From NCBI GenBank assembly GCA_014529385.2, contig CM043963.1, forward strand, positions 107,576,412 to 107,640,411: DNA of 64,000 nucleotides. Direction: 5' to 3'. This DNA comes from Adiantum capillus-veneris (taxonomy: Eukaryota > Streptophyta > Polypodiopsida > Polypodiales > Pteridaceae). A model generated the notes under the pieces. The model did no database searches, was not told where the DNA came from, and saw only the letters and a program-made list of their open reading frames with translations. The translations under genes were made by a program, and so were the position numbers. Positions 35,118 through 46,290 of the stretch are shown in pieces (the first letter of the stretch is position 1; every line of letters starts with the position of its first letter).

Positions 35118-38100
35118 GGACTTTTCCGGTGACGCATAGCTGGCATTGGCTTCTAGCAAGGTTGTTAAACCATTACCACATGCTGATAGAAAAGGTCTTT
35201 TCTCTACACCGCACAACTGGCATTGGCTTATACTGAGGTTGTTTAACCATTACCACATGCAGATGGAAAATCCCTAGAAACAGTTCCCCTTGTTTGTGTA
35301 ATATTTGCAAATGCGGATGGAGATCTCACATGACGGTTGTGCACAGGAAGCTCCATCTTTTGTTGGTTCGACAGCTTACCCTGCTCTAGTCATCTTCTTT
35401 GTACTTCATAGGCTCGTGCCATAGAGGTTCCTGGTTTGTATTATCTGACACCGTAGCTGCTAGTGTTTACCATAGGCTGCCTGTGTTTATCACCCCACAG
35501 AGGGCCTGTGGACAGACATTTTTTCTGTGTGCGTAATTGACTTGACTTTAAATTAGAGTTTCAGTTATGCAGTGAAGGACTCAAGGTGTTGTTTGTGCAT
35601 GGTTTGAGTGTAACGATCAAGCAAATTGCTCGCTTTATGTGTCCATGTAAACTTCAATAAGTGACTTCTCTATGTGCAATAGGACTGTTGAGCCCTGCGT
35701 TTTGACGGGTCATTTCTAGTATGGTGAGTAAGGCACATTTAAGTACATGTCTACGAAGTTGTAGACGGTGCTGTTTGTTGTTGCGTCTCTGCATGAAGCC
35801 TAATGTGCTCTTGGAGGGGGTTCCTAAAAGATCACTTTTTACAGACTGATATGATAGATTGCCTGAAGTGATGTTGGAGAAGTTTGCTTTTTATTCTTTT
35901 AGTTGTGCTCATGCAAGGTTGCAATGGTACATGACGTGCGAGGGACTAGGTTGTGGAAAGCATCTTGTGAATGGCTTACCTTAGAGTTTGCCCTCTTGGC
36001 AATATTACGTCACCATAAAGTCAGACTGGCTTTCCAGTCGTTGATTTAGGGCATATGCCTGCAAGCTGGTGGTGAAACGGGCATTTCTGTCATTCTGTAG
36101 TTGCTTGTGGATTTGATAGAAGCTACAAGGAACTTTGGCATAATCATGTCTTGCGGAACTCCTGTTATTTATTTAAGATTAAGATAAGACACCTCTCTGT
36201 TTGTTCATTATGTGTTCATCCTTCAAGTTCAGGGTTTGGAAACTTCTTGGACCTTGCAAACAAATGAGGTCTAGTAAAAGCAAATTGAACATCTACTGAG
36301 CTGTTATTTTGCTGATATTGATGATGGCTTTTCTTCTACTTTACTTTTGACCTTTTTGTTTGTGATGATGAGACATAGACCCTAAGGCTGGGTGCAGACA
36401 AGGCGGAGTCAGATATTAGGAAAGAAGTGTGCCCCCGCCCCCCCCCCACCCCCCAGCCGGGATGATAGCTTTTCTTCTACTTTACTTGTGACCTTTTTGT
36501 TTGTGACGATGAGTCATAGACCCTAAGGCTGGGTTCAGACGGGGCAGATATTAGGAAAGGAGGGTGTGTCCATGGTGGTGCATGCTCATTGGGTCAAAAA
36601 CAAGATGAACGCTTCCGGATCCATCGCGGAGGAAACACCATTAAAAATATCGTCTTTATATTCAGCAAATCAGACAGCTTGATGGTTGCACTCTTAAGCT
36701 GGATGCGCAGTCAGTACGAGACTGAGAGCTTGTGAACAACAGTGCTGGATGAGCCTCAGATTGCTCGTCTGAACCTCGCGCCTAAATAAGATTCCAATTA
36801 TAGACCTTTACTTGTTATTGATTCATGTGTCAGCAGGTTCTGTTTTGACTCCACATTGCGCTTGTTCTCCCTGGCCCTGCAATGCATTGTGGAGTTTCCT
36901 TGAGTTTGGGCGCTTTCCTAATTACTGCTCAAGGTGTGTAGTTTGGTGCCTTGCCATCAGGGTTGAGTGCATGGTTTTGGGGGAAAGCTTTTAAGGGAAG
37001 GGGGCCTGATGTTCCAGGCAGTCTGAAAACCCCCTCTGCCAAGGTGGCGAGCATCCATTTGTTCAACAAAAGACGCACAGTTTCTCGACCCACCTGATGG
37101 ATGTGCAACCTCTTCCCCCTTTGGAACAGATTCAAGTCTGGGCATTTTTTGGCACAAAATGCAGAGAAGGTTCTGATCTCTTTTCCTTGCTTGCAGTGCC
37201 CAATTAGTTAACCACAAGCTCCCACTGATTCTGACGCTGACGTTTTTGTTTTTATTCTCTACAACAGCAGTGTGAATGAGCCGCCGCTGGAAAAGGTACT
37301 CCCCTATGTCCCAGCGTCTGGAGGGCTTTTTCTCTTTTGGCTGCCGCCTCATTATTATGTTTGGTTTTCCTTTCTACTTGTCTTTCAGAATCTTTTATTG
37401 GAACCCCTCTCTTTATCTTGTGTTATGTCTTATAGGTGGCGAAAATGGTCATCTTATGTTAGGTTAGGTGTATGTCTTATAGGTGGCGAAAGCGGTTAGG
37501 TGTATGTCTTTTTGGTGGGGAACGTGGTTAGGTGTATGTGGAATAAGGCTTTGATTTACAACGGCAAGTAGGTTGTGAATTGGACCAGGGTTCAAGTGGA
37601 TGGAGTTGGCTGCTGTGGAATGTCATTGTTAAGGGCTGCCTGTGGTTGCAAACCTCAGTAGGATGGGTCCTCAAGCTCCAAGATTTGGAAAAGGGGTCAA
37701 GAGAGGTTATTCATGCTACACTGTATTCTCTCTTGAGATCTGAAGAAGAAGAGAACTCTTACTGTGGTAGGAACAGTCCCATGAGACCTCTTAGATCTAT
37801 TTGATGGGTAGATAGAGAGATGGGGGTTCTGGGGGACTGTGGGATGGTCGGTCTTGTCCTCGGCTTGGACTTGTTGTGTTTGCAGGTTGAAGAGTGTCAC
37901 ATCCCTGTTGATTGTTGCTAGTGATGGCTAGAGGCTCTCTCTCCTCCTGAGTTTGGTGCAAAAGGAATAGACAGTGGTGATGCTTTATTTGTTGGGGTAT
38001 GCCTTTTGGGTCTTGGAGTTCTGGAGATAGATAGTGGAGGCTTTTGCATGGAAGGTTGGGAGGCCTGTTTTTGCTTCAGTTCCGTGCCACAGTTTTCCAT

Positions 38101-38301
38101 TTTTCGCATCTCCAATTTATGATATACCACCCATCTTTTGCAATTCTGTATCATTGGTGTTTTTCCCCCTATGGTTTGTCGTGTTTGTTATAATTTAGGG
38201 GTTTTTCCACTACCAGTTCTGTTTATTTGTCACCTGTAGGTTGATGTAATACCTACTACTGGTTTTGTAACTAGTTTACGTAACACAAAGGGTCTTTTCT
38301 T

Positions 38302-38352
<51 letters not shown>

Positions 38353-39254
38353 TAATGGTTTGCTTATTTTCCTAGTACAATATAAATGGCAGATGGACTT
38401 CAGACTTCTTCATGGATCCAGCTGTTTGGTTGACCAGAACACCTTACAGCATGAGGTTCAATGAAACTAAGTAACATCTTGATTTTTCACATTATTGTCC
38501 ATTTGCAACCATCTTGTGTTACTGATTCCTATCCAATCATAGTGTGTACATAAAGATCTACAATCAAAGACACTTAAACAATCAGCTTCAACAATTTCTA
38601 TGCATCTTGTAAACACTTTTCATGCAGAAGCAATATCTGCATTGTATCCTGGTGGTAACCTTGGCTATAACTACGCATTTTCTCTGTCTGCACAGTATAT
38701 AGTAATCCTCATTGTGCGCATTAAGATCCACCCATGCCACTTATTGGTGGCTTGTAACGACGATCAACCGGTGTGCAAAGAGATTCTTTTCAGAATATAA
38801 AAGGGCGAACTTCTCTTGCCATTTGTGAAAGATTATGTGATGACATATGTTTGAACCTATTTAAATCACACCCTCCATTATAATCAATTGGGACATTCCA
38901 TGGAGGTTGCGAGGCTGTTGAGGTAATATTATGAGGCAAAGAATGTGGCAGAGTTGTGATTTGAGAGTTGTTTCCATCCCTTGGAACACTGAATGAGAAA
39001 ACCTCCTGAGTTTGAGATGTAGTAGGTCGAATGTTTTAAAAAAATCGTTGACACTTTGTGTGATGTGGCTTGTTTAATTCAATAATCTCTGTTGGCTTCG
39101 ATAACACGTGCTTTTAGTGATTGTGAGCTGAATAATTTTACATTCTCATAATCAATAGGGCTGGAAAAAAAAAGGGTCAAATCCCCATCCTTTGTGCACC
39201 CCAAGAGGGGCTTTGTATAATCAAACACGATGAAAAAAAGGCATATCATAGGAG
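35118..39254. other. Intergenic/3' region with local tandem duplications
   Basis: The 3' UTR of the bromodomain gene begins here. Direct duplications: about 35140-35195 and 35206-35272 (CTGGCATTGGCTT, then GTTGTT.AACCATTACCACATG); 36320-36460 and 36461-36575 (TTTTCTTCTACTTTACTT, CCCTAAGGCTGGGT.CAGAC); and a ~40-bp repeat GGTTAGGTGTATGT near 37460-37540. (GA)n lies at 38308-38348. An exon-like AG...GT segment at about 36836-36930 has no recognised product. Confidence 0.5.
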
Positions 39255-40816
39255 TTAACTTATTGCTTTATCATAGGAGTTGCGCCTTGAAGTGCAAAGA
39301 CTGCCATCCTTTGTAGGCAAAATGTTATCATTGCGTTGACCATCGTCTTGGACATTTGCATTTTGCTCATTGGCATCGGTGGCTTGAAAATAAGAAGCAT
39401 CCAAGTAGGTGGAATTATGTCCGATGGGATCCATTGTGTTTGGGATCCAAAATATTGAAGCTCTGGCAAATATACACTCATAACGGTCACAACACTGGAG
39501 TATTTAAAAATTTGTGAACAAAACTCTTACTCTTGATCATGAAGGAAGGTGGATGATTCCTGTTCACATATAGTAGGCATGAATTCGGTTTCCCAAGCTT
39601 CTTGAATTGGGGCATCGATACTTCTAGAACTTTGTGCCATCCAAGAGGGACTCTGCAGAAACAAGTTTCACAATGAGGTCTTCAATTTCATCAAAGGCAA
39701 AATAAGGTGTAAATACGTACCTCTCCTATTGGATCATCATGGGGAACCATAAAGTGTTCTGACGTTGGGAATGCCTAGCAATCATATAGTGAAATTTTCT
39801 CTTTTAGTCAATTGCAACTTGACAAAAATGGGAAAAGTGCAAACAAAATGTACCTACCGGTCCATATGACTCATTGCAGAATACTGGAAGTTGTCTTGAT
39901 AAAGCTAATGCCTGACAAACATAACGTGTAAAGTACTTTACGATTTTATATAGCTTGTTGATGATTTAATAAGGGGACATACCTTTTCCTCAATGTGTAC
40001 TTGATTGTAAGAAGGCAAAGGCTGGTTTGCCTGAGTAAGTTGTTATGAAATGAAATGTAATTTTGTGTTAAGGAGCAATGATAGTATCTAATCCGCATCA
40101 TCAAACAACGATACAGAATAAATGTAAGTGGTTACCTTATGCATTTCAATTTCATGAAGTCGAATTTGCAAAATTTGTTCGAGGCGGCTTGCATCCTCAA
40201 TAGTTGTGGGACACTCAATGTCGCTTGATGTCACACAATACAAAACATGACATAACAACAAAACCCTATCACAACACTATCTGCAAAAGTATATGCCTAC
40301 AATGTCGAAGATGAGTAAAATAATATTGAATGCTAAAGTCCTTGGCTAGAGGCAACTCTTTGATAAAGGCTCCTTGCTTTATCATGCAGGAGATTGTTGA
40401 CAATCATGAAGCTATCTATGACTATGTCATACACATGATCTAAATGTATTGCTTCCAAAAGTACAAGGAACCATTTGAAAAATGGTAAGAGCAATAAATG
40501 AAGAATTCAAAGATTCATTATATAATGCAATATGGTAAAGGGAAAAAAAACCATGCTAGTTAAGAAGTCTTGTAATAGCATATTACCTCAATTTTTGTAA
40601 GAGCTTAGCTTTATAGTGATGCAAAGAGGAGAGACAATCCTGTTGTAGAGCACAAATTGGATGTCATATGAACTTTAATTTTGTCATCTTTTAAATCAAG
40701 AGCACAGAGTGTCATACCGTCATGTTTTGAGTTGCAGAACTGCAAAAAAGAAAAAGAGTTACGATGCCAACTTATATGTATAAAGTCTTTGCTTGCATGC
40801 AAAAAAAGGACCAAAG

Positions 40817-40862
<46 letters not shown>

Positions 40863-40982
40863 CCAAGTGTGGTAGATTGGTTATGCCATTTCCCTCTTGA
40901 ATAACAGGTCTCGAGTTCAACTCCTTGTTGGCTAGATCTTTAAGGTCTCTTGGGATAGTTTCCTACGACGTTAAAACTCTCT

Positions 40983-41018
<36 letters not shown>

Positions 41019-42854
41019 ATACCTCTCAAATTAAGAGGTGAAGCCCATTTCAATCAAATCAAATACAACATGAGATCATAAGATAGAATTTTCCTTTAAA
41101 GATTTGATGAAGCACAATAGAGATATATTTCTTACATGTTGAGCACCTCACACTTTTGAAGAGTGGAGAATCTTCACCATTATTAGGGAAATACTACAAA
41201 GATAAATTAGTCGTTGCTTTCTTGAGTGCCTTAGGTGGATTAAGTTTAAATTTTATTTCAAATACCATGCATTATCTTACCTTTTGATCAAGGGCAAGAG
41301 CCACAAACAAGACCCATTCGCTAGATTTAGTGGCCAAGGTCTATAAGGCGCTATGATGTCTGCAAGAGAGTTGTTTGCCATTGAGAGTGGGTAGCTTGAT
41401 TTGCATCGCCTTTACAAGCCACCTTGCTCCCTTTCTTCTCTTTGATTGCTCTCCTCATACTTCTCTAGTTTTAGCACTGTATATTGACACACTTTGGTTT
41501 TGGATATGCCCTTGAAGTATGGAAATTTACAAGATTAAAGGTAAATATAGGACAATTTCTATAGGGTGAAAGCATGTTAACTTGTCATGCTTTTTCATGT
41601 CCCGGACAATGCTAACTAGCACAATTTTGACATATACTAACTAGTACAATAACTTGAGCTATATCTCCAAGATCTATGACATATGATATATCAATAGAAA
41701 ACACTTGAAACAAATGTACAACCTCCGACAAATTTTGATATTATTTGTAAAAAATTTATCGGACGCCCAACTTTTCGAAGATGTGCTAACTTGAAACTAC
41801 TAACTAGCACAAAAAGCGCGACAGGTTAACATGCTTTCACCCTATAACTAACATAACCAAGTGTGCTCCTCTTGGAGATGTACAAGGATCCAAATGTATA
41901 CTTTAAAAAAACAAAAAAACAATTTTTCTACTGAGAATAGCTTGCAATGCATATACTTTTATGAGGACTTTGATTGCCCCGTCAGCAGCTTCCACCGCCT
42001 TTGTGAACAAGGCAGGGACAGAGACGATGTCTGATTGGTTCACAACAAAAGCACCCCTCCTCCTCAGCGCAATGTCAACAGAGCGTTAATATTTTCTTCT
42101 GAGGCGGTGTGTACAATAGACTTCTCCTCTACTTTACCGTTTTCTTCTTGGTAGACTTTCCCTACCATATTATGCAAGGTATGCTGCAATGCATTGAAAT
42201 TACTTTCTTTTGAAGCCATTAGGAGATAAAAATATAGATATCCTCAAACAATCACAAGAAGATTTAGAAATTTTCTCATGTAGGAAAACACTCTTTTTTC
42301 AAATTTTTTCATACAATGCATAACATCATGAGCTTCTGTGAGGGAGAGCTAGGTATGCGGTGCCTCCCTCACAGAAGCTCATGATGTTGAGGTAAGTCGC
42401 AATGTGGGAATTATTGTGAGAATTTATCCAAAACTTCTTTGTGAATAAGGCTATTATGAAACTTGCAAGCTGTGATGTGAATTAATAACTTTGTCATGTG
42501 CATTAACAAATTGAAACAATGGACCTCTTACTTGAATTGTGAAAAGCTTTGTACGTCGATCTCATGATTTGACTTCTTGAATGCGCGATTCAATTGCTGC
42601 ATAAACAAAGATTAAGGTACAAACCATAAATACAATCTACTAAACTTGAAGTAAGTAGTAGTTTATTCACCTCCAAAACTTCCATTTTTCTGCACAATGC
42701 AATCAACAACAAGTTAGTAGCAAAACCAACACAAATTTTGACAACATAATGCCAAACAATGTAGTGAAGTGTGCACCTTCTACTCCTTTCTTGAAAGGGG
42801 ATTTCTGCAAAGCTCTTCAATAACTCTTCAGGAGTTCTGCAGACGAAGAAAGTT

Positions 42855-42892
<38 letters not shown>

Positions 42893-43111
42893 ACACTCGT
42901 GCTCTTATGAGTGCGGATGCACGACCATAGTCGGTCTTTGTCGGACAGATGGATGATGCATGAGGAGGAGTGTGTGTATGTGTGGGTGACTGTTGAGAGT
43001 CTCTCGGTGAAGGTATCGACATCCCTATTGTGTGGGCATTGAATTTTTAAATCGTGTTTTAGACAACGGTTAGGTGCGAGTGCATTCATGAGTCCCTGCG
43101 TGTGCTATGCG

Positions 43112-43166
<55 letters not shown>

Positions 43167-43384
43167 GTGTATATGTGTGTGTGGGCAGAGGGGGCTTACC
43201 CGTGGGAGCCGCTAATCCACGAGAGGCGTTTGTTGGGGGAGAAGAGGAGAAGGAGAAGGGGGATGTCGCAGAGGGTGGCCAGCTCCTGAGCTTTTTTTTC
43301 CACGCCCATGCGTCGCTTGGAAAAGGTCACCTGCTTGCCCTCCTTGGTTTCGCGAGCCTTGATCTCTAGCTTCTTCCTGCCCAT
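39255..43384 (-). CDS. MIKC*-type MADS-box transcription factor, 12 exons, 325 residues
   Basis: Minus-strand exons: 43200-43384, 42777-42836, 42671-42689, 42532-42596, 40718-40739, 40587-40639, 40136-40223, 39983-40030, 39858-39911, 39721-39774, 39531-39652 and 39255-39462. All introns are GT-AG, every phase matches and the sum is 978 nt. Residues 1-60 are a MADS domain (MGRKKLEIKARETKEGKQ, VTFSKRRMGVEKKAQELATL, LFSPNKRLSWISG). Then come TPEELLKSFAEIPFQERSRR, LNRAFKKSNHEIDVQSF and SRLEQILQIRLHEIEMHK, the layout of the MIKC* I/K region. The rest is a hydrophilic tail. MADS proteins bind CArG boxes as dimers; MIKC* members act mainly in the gametophyte phase or pollen. An in-frame ATG 21 codons upstream (43447) could extend the N-terminus. 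The large intron (40740-42531) holds a foldback element and a SINE-like piece. The acceptor at 40223 has a weak pyrimidine tract. Confidence 0.88.
40820..41020 (+). repeat. Two (CT)n tracts around a tRNA-like segment in a MADS intron
   Basis: CT tracts lie at about 40820-40861 and 40987-41016. Between them GGTCTCGAGTTCAACTCC at about 40907-40924 has the form of a tRNA B box, preceded by TGGTAGATTGGTTATGCC (A-box-like). It is probably an eroded SINE. Confidence 0.5.
42250..42446. mobile_element. Foldback element fragment with perfect 24-bp hairpin, in a MADS intron
   Basis: Arms 42322-42345 and 42365-42388 are exact inverted copies (AACATCATGAGCTTCTGTGA, continuing GGGA) around a 19-nt loop. 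Flanking words CACAAGAAGATTTAGAAATT and CATGTAGGAAAA match the foldback element at 26598-27065, so both belong to one family. It lies within the 1.8-kb intron between exons 4 and 5 of the MADS gene. Confidence 0.75.
42858..43165 (+). repeat. (GT)n and (GT)n(GA)n microsatellites in the first MADS intron
   Basis: GT tracts lie at about 42858-42891 and 43114-43142, the second followed by (GA)n to 43165. They lie between exons 1 and 2 of the MADS gene. Confidence 0.9.
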
Positions 43385-43900
43385 CGCTTCCTCTCTCAAT
43401 CGACGCTGAGCCCCCTCCTTCCCTTCTTTCACTCCCCTGGTCTCCACTCTCCCTCTTCCTTCACTTCTCTAAAGCTTGCTAGCTGGCATGGCAGCTCAAG
43501 ACTGCTGTGCATCCGGCAGCCTCTCTTCCAAAGCTCGTGCTCGTGCTCGTTTGCGTCGTCCCTCTGGCCCTGTCGACCAGAGCGACCACCTAGGATGAGA
43601 GAGTGAGAGAGAGAGAGAGAGAGAGAGAAGGAGACCACGGCCAACTTACTTTTCGGCAATCTTTTCGAATGCCTTTTTTTTTTTTTTTTTTTGGTTAGGA
43701 GAGTCACTTATTAGAATAACCAAAAAGAAGGAATTACTTAGGCTAGAGCCCGTGCGCCTCTAACACGCAGGTGGGATCTACGGCATTGAACGTAAGCATA
43801 TTTTTTACGAAGCTCGAACATTGTCTAATTTCTCCTTGTTTCTTTTTGCCCTTGTCCGAGTTCACTTTATGAGAGAGAGGCTTCGCCTTGGGGACAAGCA
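43385..43900. promoter_or_regulatory. 5' flank of the MADS-box gene
   Basis: This is the region upstream of the minus-strand start codon. It holds CT/GA-rich segments, a (GA)n at about 43600-43627 and a T run at 43675-43692. GAGA-type tracts near plant start sites are common, but no specific promoter element can be supported. Confidence 0.35.
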
Positions 43901-43906
43901 AACCCA

Positions 43907-44110
43907 CGCAAACACGTGGTTAGGGCATCGGACTGTCAACGAAGGGGTCTTGGGTTCAAGTTCCGAACGGGGGGATCGTGGATCAATGTGTTGACTTTTT
44001 TCTCAATCGTCTGTCCTCCTTGAGATCCCCGCAATGAGTCCCCATCCGTCGACCCCACCGCCCACACTTCATTCAATATCCATGTTAGATACTGTTGTGG
44101 ATGGGCACCC
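43907..44110 (+). repeat. tRNA-derived SINE, copy 1
   Basis: The head reads ACGTGGTTAGGGCATCGGAC (A box) then TTGGGTTCAAGTTCC (B box). The body has GTTGACTTTTTTCTC, TCC.CCTTGAGATCC and CCGTCGACCCCACC. The same order of body words occurs in the copy at 44898-45100. It has no coding capacity. Confidence 0.65.
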
Positions 44111-44897
44111 TCACAACAAACATTAGACTAAATCCTTATGACATAAAATAAAAATTTCCAAAGGGGGGAGTCACCATGCGTGGGCCACCACACCTTGACC
44201 TACAAAATGGGGGAGATCAAGGTGGGGTGGCCCACCCTTACCTACAAAATGGGGGAACCACAAGTCCAAGGAGAGTACCAATTGTGGCATTAGAGAGAAC
44301 AAAGCCGCCCACATTCACCATATTAGTTGAAACAAGCTATGACAGGAGCCAAGTCTGGACAATCAATTGATGGCGCCATTGGGCTTAGCAACCCGTGCCA
44401 CAAGCTAGTCAGACCACCACCTAGCGACCTTCACAACGAAATCCACGCTGCAAATGCTCCTCCGAGGGAAGGAAGGAGCGTCAACAACCACCTCCTAGAG
44501 CCAAAAAAAGGCAAGCCAAATTGAGGGCGAAACATACGAGGTGTGTCTGAACAATAGGGATTCCCCACTTGGGATACCTTTGCACCATCCGTGCCATAGC
44601 GCACACATCCCACCCACCTCCACTGCATGAAGGAGTCCCTATGCATCGCCCCTCCTGTGAGACTCCAACTTGCGGGGGGGGGGGGGGGCTCATCACTATC
44701 TAACATGGGATATTGAATGAATCCAAGGCAGTGATATCAACGTTGGAGAAGTGCGGACACGAAACCAAAGACGTCAGATGCGAAAAAAGTAAACAAGGAC
44801 AACAAAAGTAAACACAAACAAAAAAAGTAAACAAAGGCATGAGAGGGAGTAAATAGTAACAAGCTTTATAATAATGTGAATTCACTTGGGTGTCAAC
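44111..44897. other. Intergenic with a short direct repeat
   Basis: CCTACAAAATGGGGGA with an adjacent GTGGCC.ACC motif occurs twice at about 44180-44260. A short G run lies near 44675-44688. No gene was recognised. Confidence 0.45.
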
Positions 44898-45100
44898 AAG
44901 TTGCATGCGTCTACGTGGTTAGCTCACTGGGCTGCCAATGTCAAGGTGTTGGGTTCTAATCCTTGGCTGCCACCGTTGTTGACTTTTTTTCCCACCCTCC
45001 ATCCATCTCGAGATCCGCACGCTTTAACCTTGAACGCCAATCCCACCACTTGGGGGTCATTAAGACCCTGTGTCAAATAGTGTCAAGGGGTGGGGTAAAT
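44898..45100 (+). repeat. tRNA-derived SINE, copy 2
   Basis: The A-box-like ACGTGGTTAGCTCACTGGGC and the B-box-like TTGGGTTCTAATCC are followed by GTTGACTTTTTTTCCC and CATCTCGAGATCCGC. It matches the copy at 43907 along its length, with divergence. Confidence 0.65.
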
Positions 45101-45759
45101 GCGCTTTGCATATAGGCTTGGTGCTGCGAGCAATCTTTTCAAATCTTCTCAAACCTTTAAAAGTTTTAGAAAGAGTTTTTACCATGATTTTTATAACACT
45201 TTTTTTAGAATGTATAACGCACGTCAAAGGGAGTTTTTGATAGAAAGGCTATTGAAGCTCACATCGGTAAGAAAAGCAATAACAAAACTCCTTACCTTCC
45301 CATGATGGGCATACCTATCTTGCAATGAAGGCACTCCAAGGGACTTCCATTCGCTAAAATCTTCCTTGAGCTTCCCTTGCCACTTGGTTGAATTTGGAGA
45401 AAGGCCTTCCCTTCGCACAAAGTAAAAATCGCCCAAAGCTTGGCTTCCTAGCCACAACCTGCATGTTGCACATGTTTGCAATCATTGCGATCAAAGAGAC
45501 AACAATGCTCATGTCGTGTGATTCACATACATACACTATAAGAGGAATAGTCTATAACCGCTAGCATTGTCGTGGAAAAACAAAGGAAAATGGAAAGAGA
45601 AAATATTACATACGCGGCAATAACCGCGGCGCATATTGCGGTAGTGGTTTGAAAGCAATAATCAGGGTAATAGCTGCGGTAATATATACGCAGCTATTAT
45701 CACATCAATTGCCGCATGTATTACCACGCTAACTATCGCTAAACGCCTATTCAACAACC
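45101..45759. other. Intergenic, with GCGGTAAT-type short repeats
   Basis: GCGGCAATAACCGCGG, GGTAATAGCTGCGGTAATA and related words cluster at 45610-45720, partly inverted. Such clusters resemble subterminal repeats of DNA transposons. No gene was recognised. Confidence 0.4.
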
Positions 45760-45810
45760 AAGGTGCTCATTTGGGGCACCCAAAATTTGGGTGGCCCAAA
45801 TGAGCACCTT
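45760..45810. repeat. 51-bp near-perfect palindrome
   Basis: Arms 45760-45784 and 45786-45810 are inverted copies (AAGGTGCTCATTTGGG...) matching at 24 of 25 positions around a single A. It could be two transposon ends joined head to head or a foldback. Confidence 0.85.
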
Positions 45811-45943
45811 TATTTTTGACATGCATAAAACAATGAAACATCAATTGTTTTTTAAAAGAGTATACAAAAAAAACAAAGAATTGAAATTGACCTTGACAAT
45901 TTAATGTGCAGAAGATCAACTACTTAAAAAAGTTACAAATAAA

Positions 45944-46290
45944 ATGAAACTAGTTGTATATACATTGTGCCACATTGGGACTTTACAAAAGTTTGGACAA
46001 ATATTTTTCTATCTAATCCTCCTTGTTCTCGTCATCGTCATCCAGAGGCACGTACGTTGGATCACCTTGACTCTACGTAAACCAAACCAAATTAAACAAT
46101 TATCAACAGCTCAAAACAATCGATACAAAATTATTTGTTTAAACTTACCGCTTGTAGTGATCCAACCGTTGCATCGAATTGCTCGCGAGAGATGTGGTTT
46201 TTCTCGAACAACCATTGCCAAGTATCAAATTATGTATGTCGCTCTCGATACTTGACCATCTCTCTGCTTGGTCGAGTAAGAGTGATATTT
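45944..46290 (-). pseudogene. Coding-like extension of the captured module (copy A only)
   Basis: Minus-strand reading gives FDTWQWLFEKNHISREQFDA followed by TVGSLQA, then a possible GT donor near 46149. A second piece reads GDPTYVPLDDDDENKEDQ at about 46060-46010. The layout suggests the C-terminal exons of a gene or transposase. A stop interrupts the first piece. These sequences are absent from copies B and C. No family was recognised. Confidence 0.35.

Noticed and set aside
41970-42200. Minus-strand reading GAFVVNQSDIVSVPALFTKA as an extra exon of the MADS gene
   Set aside because: The twelve-exon model is complete in phase without it, and no matching splice sites were found. It may be an unrelated gene fragment.
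42817-43089. His/Thr-rich open frame over the GT tract
   Set aside because: Microsatellite translation inside a MADS intron.
43907-43965. tRNA-like heads as functional tRNA genes
   Set aside because: A and B boxes are present, but no cloverleaf closes and the body is SINE-like.
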